Assembly: GCA_944324205.1 (NCBI GenBank) | Contig: CALUVK010000107.1 | Location: 1 to 5,975, forward strand | Length of the DNA stretch: 5,975 nt | Direction: 5' to 3' | Source of the DNA: Candidatus Gastranaerophilales bacterium | Lineage (GTDB): Bacteria > Cyanobacteriota > Vampirovibrionia > Gastranaerophilales > Gastranaerophilaceae | Part shown: piece by piece, positions 5,811 through 5,975 of the stretch | Layout of the letters: each line of letters opens with the position of its first letter | How positions within the stretch are numbered: the first letter of the stretch is position 1 | The notes under the pieces: model-generated | Databases searched by the model: none | Told to the model about the DNA's origin: nothing | Seen by the model: the letters and a program-made list of their open reading frames with translations, nothing else | Made by a program: the position numbers and the translations under genes

Positions 5811-5975
5811 CAAAATTTTTCCTTTTCTTCTAATAATATGAAGTTTTTCTTTGTCACCTTCATTTAAATAAATTTCTTCTCCTATTTTTACTAATTCCTT
5901 ATAGTCTACCTTTCCTACTGGAGTTCGTGGTAAATCTGGATATATACTTATATAATCCGTCCAGCATTCAGAAGA
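5796..5975 (-). CDS. C-terminus of an AMP-forming acyl-CoA synthetase/ligase family protein (start beyond window)
   Basis: The last 59 codons of a gene enter from the right edge and end at TAA 5798-5796. The fragment contains YPDLPRTPVGKVDYKEL (residues 12-28), the A10 motif (LPxTxxGKxxxxxL) of adenylate-forming enzymes, with the lysine (K22) that acts in the adenylation step. A Lys/Arg-rich tail (HIIRRKGKILKKVK) follows. This places it in the ANL superfamily (acyl-CoA synthetases, NRPS adenylation domains, DltA-like ligases), but the substrate cannot be judged from the C-terminal subdomain alone. It has its own terminator and no functional tie to the hyf-like genes. Its position where hyfB, hyfC and the rest of hyfE would be expected makes it one side of a possible breakpoint. 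Confidence 0.8.
   Translation of the reverse strand, partial: SSECWTDYISIYPDLPRTPVGKVDYKELVKIGEEIYLNEGDKEKLHIIRRKGKILKKVK

Noticed and set aside
5615..5833. Plus-strand open frame across the hyfE-like gene and the terminator.
   Set aside because: It is antisense to the hyfE homologue and runs through a terminator hairpin into the ligase 3' end. There is no family resemblance.
1..5975. tRNA, rRNA, CRISPR array, insertion sequence or riboswitch.
   Set aside because: I saw no cloverleaf, spaced repeats, transposase, terminal inverted repeats or long structured leader. No gene-free stretch exceeds 250 bases.

Overview
The window is AT-rich and comes from a bacterium with a Gram-negative type envelope, since it encodes a signal-peptide-bearing two-partner-secretion outer-membrane transporter. 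That transporter next to a complex-I/hydrogenase-4-like membrane cluster, with AT-rich codon choice, fits an anaerobic, probably gut-associated lineage. Gastranaerophilales (Melainabacteria/Vampirovibrionia) is my best guess, but this is low-confidence inference: no taxonomic marker gene is present.

Layout. (1) 1-1232, minus strand: the N-terminal 410 residues of a TpsB/FhaC-family transporter (signal peptide, two POTRA domains, start of the barrel), running off the left edge. It has a recognisable sigma70-type promoter at about 1285-1313. (2) 1233-1478: a divergent intergenic region with a cluster of TTTACA/TGTAAA half-sites spaced 10-11 bp apart. (3) 1479-1784, plus strand: a small coiled-coil protein of unknown function with a TTG start and a strong Shine-Dalgarno. 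(4) 1787-1830: a perfect 14-bp hairpin between convergent genes. (5) 1863-5742, minus strand: four tightly packed genes homologous to hyfE-hyfF-hyfG-hyfH/I. They encode a truncated NuoK-like subunit, an antiporter-like membrane subunit, a NuoC-NuoD fusion, and a ferredoxin-NuoB fusion. (6) 5774-5810: an intrinsic terminator, then the last 59 residues of an AMP-forming acyl-CoA synthetase/ligase at the right edge.

The main point of interest is the hyf-like cluster. Its large subunit belongs to the group-4 [NiFe]-hydrogenase/complex-I superfamily, but three of the four cysteines that bind the Ni-Fe centre are replaced. The protein also ends where hydrogenases carry their cleavable tail. It should therefore not make or use H2, and belongs with the energy-converting hydrogenase-related (Ehr) complexes. 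The proximal [4Fe-4S] site and the proton-channel residues of the antiporter subunit are intact, so a redox-driven ion pump with an unknown electron partner is plausible. The ferredoxin domain of the small-subunit fusion has non-standard cluster motifs.

The cluster is incomplete at its 5' end. The hyfE homologue begins at the conserved Met-Glu-Asn-Gly in the middle of the family. No hyfB (NuoL-like) or hyfC (NuoH-like) gene precedes it, and an unrelated gene with its own terminator sits immediately upstream. A good promoter overlaps that terminator and would drive the remaining four genes. This could be a chromosomal rearrangement, a split locus whose other half lies elsewhere, or an assembly join.
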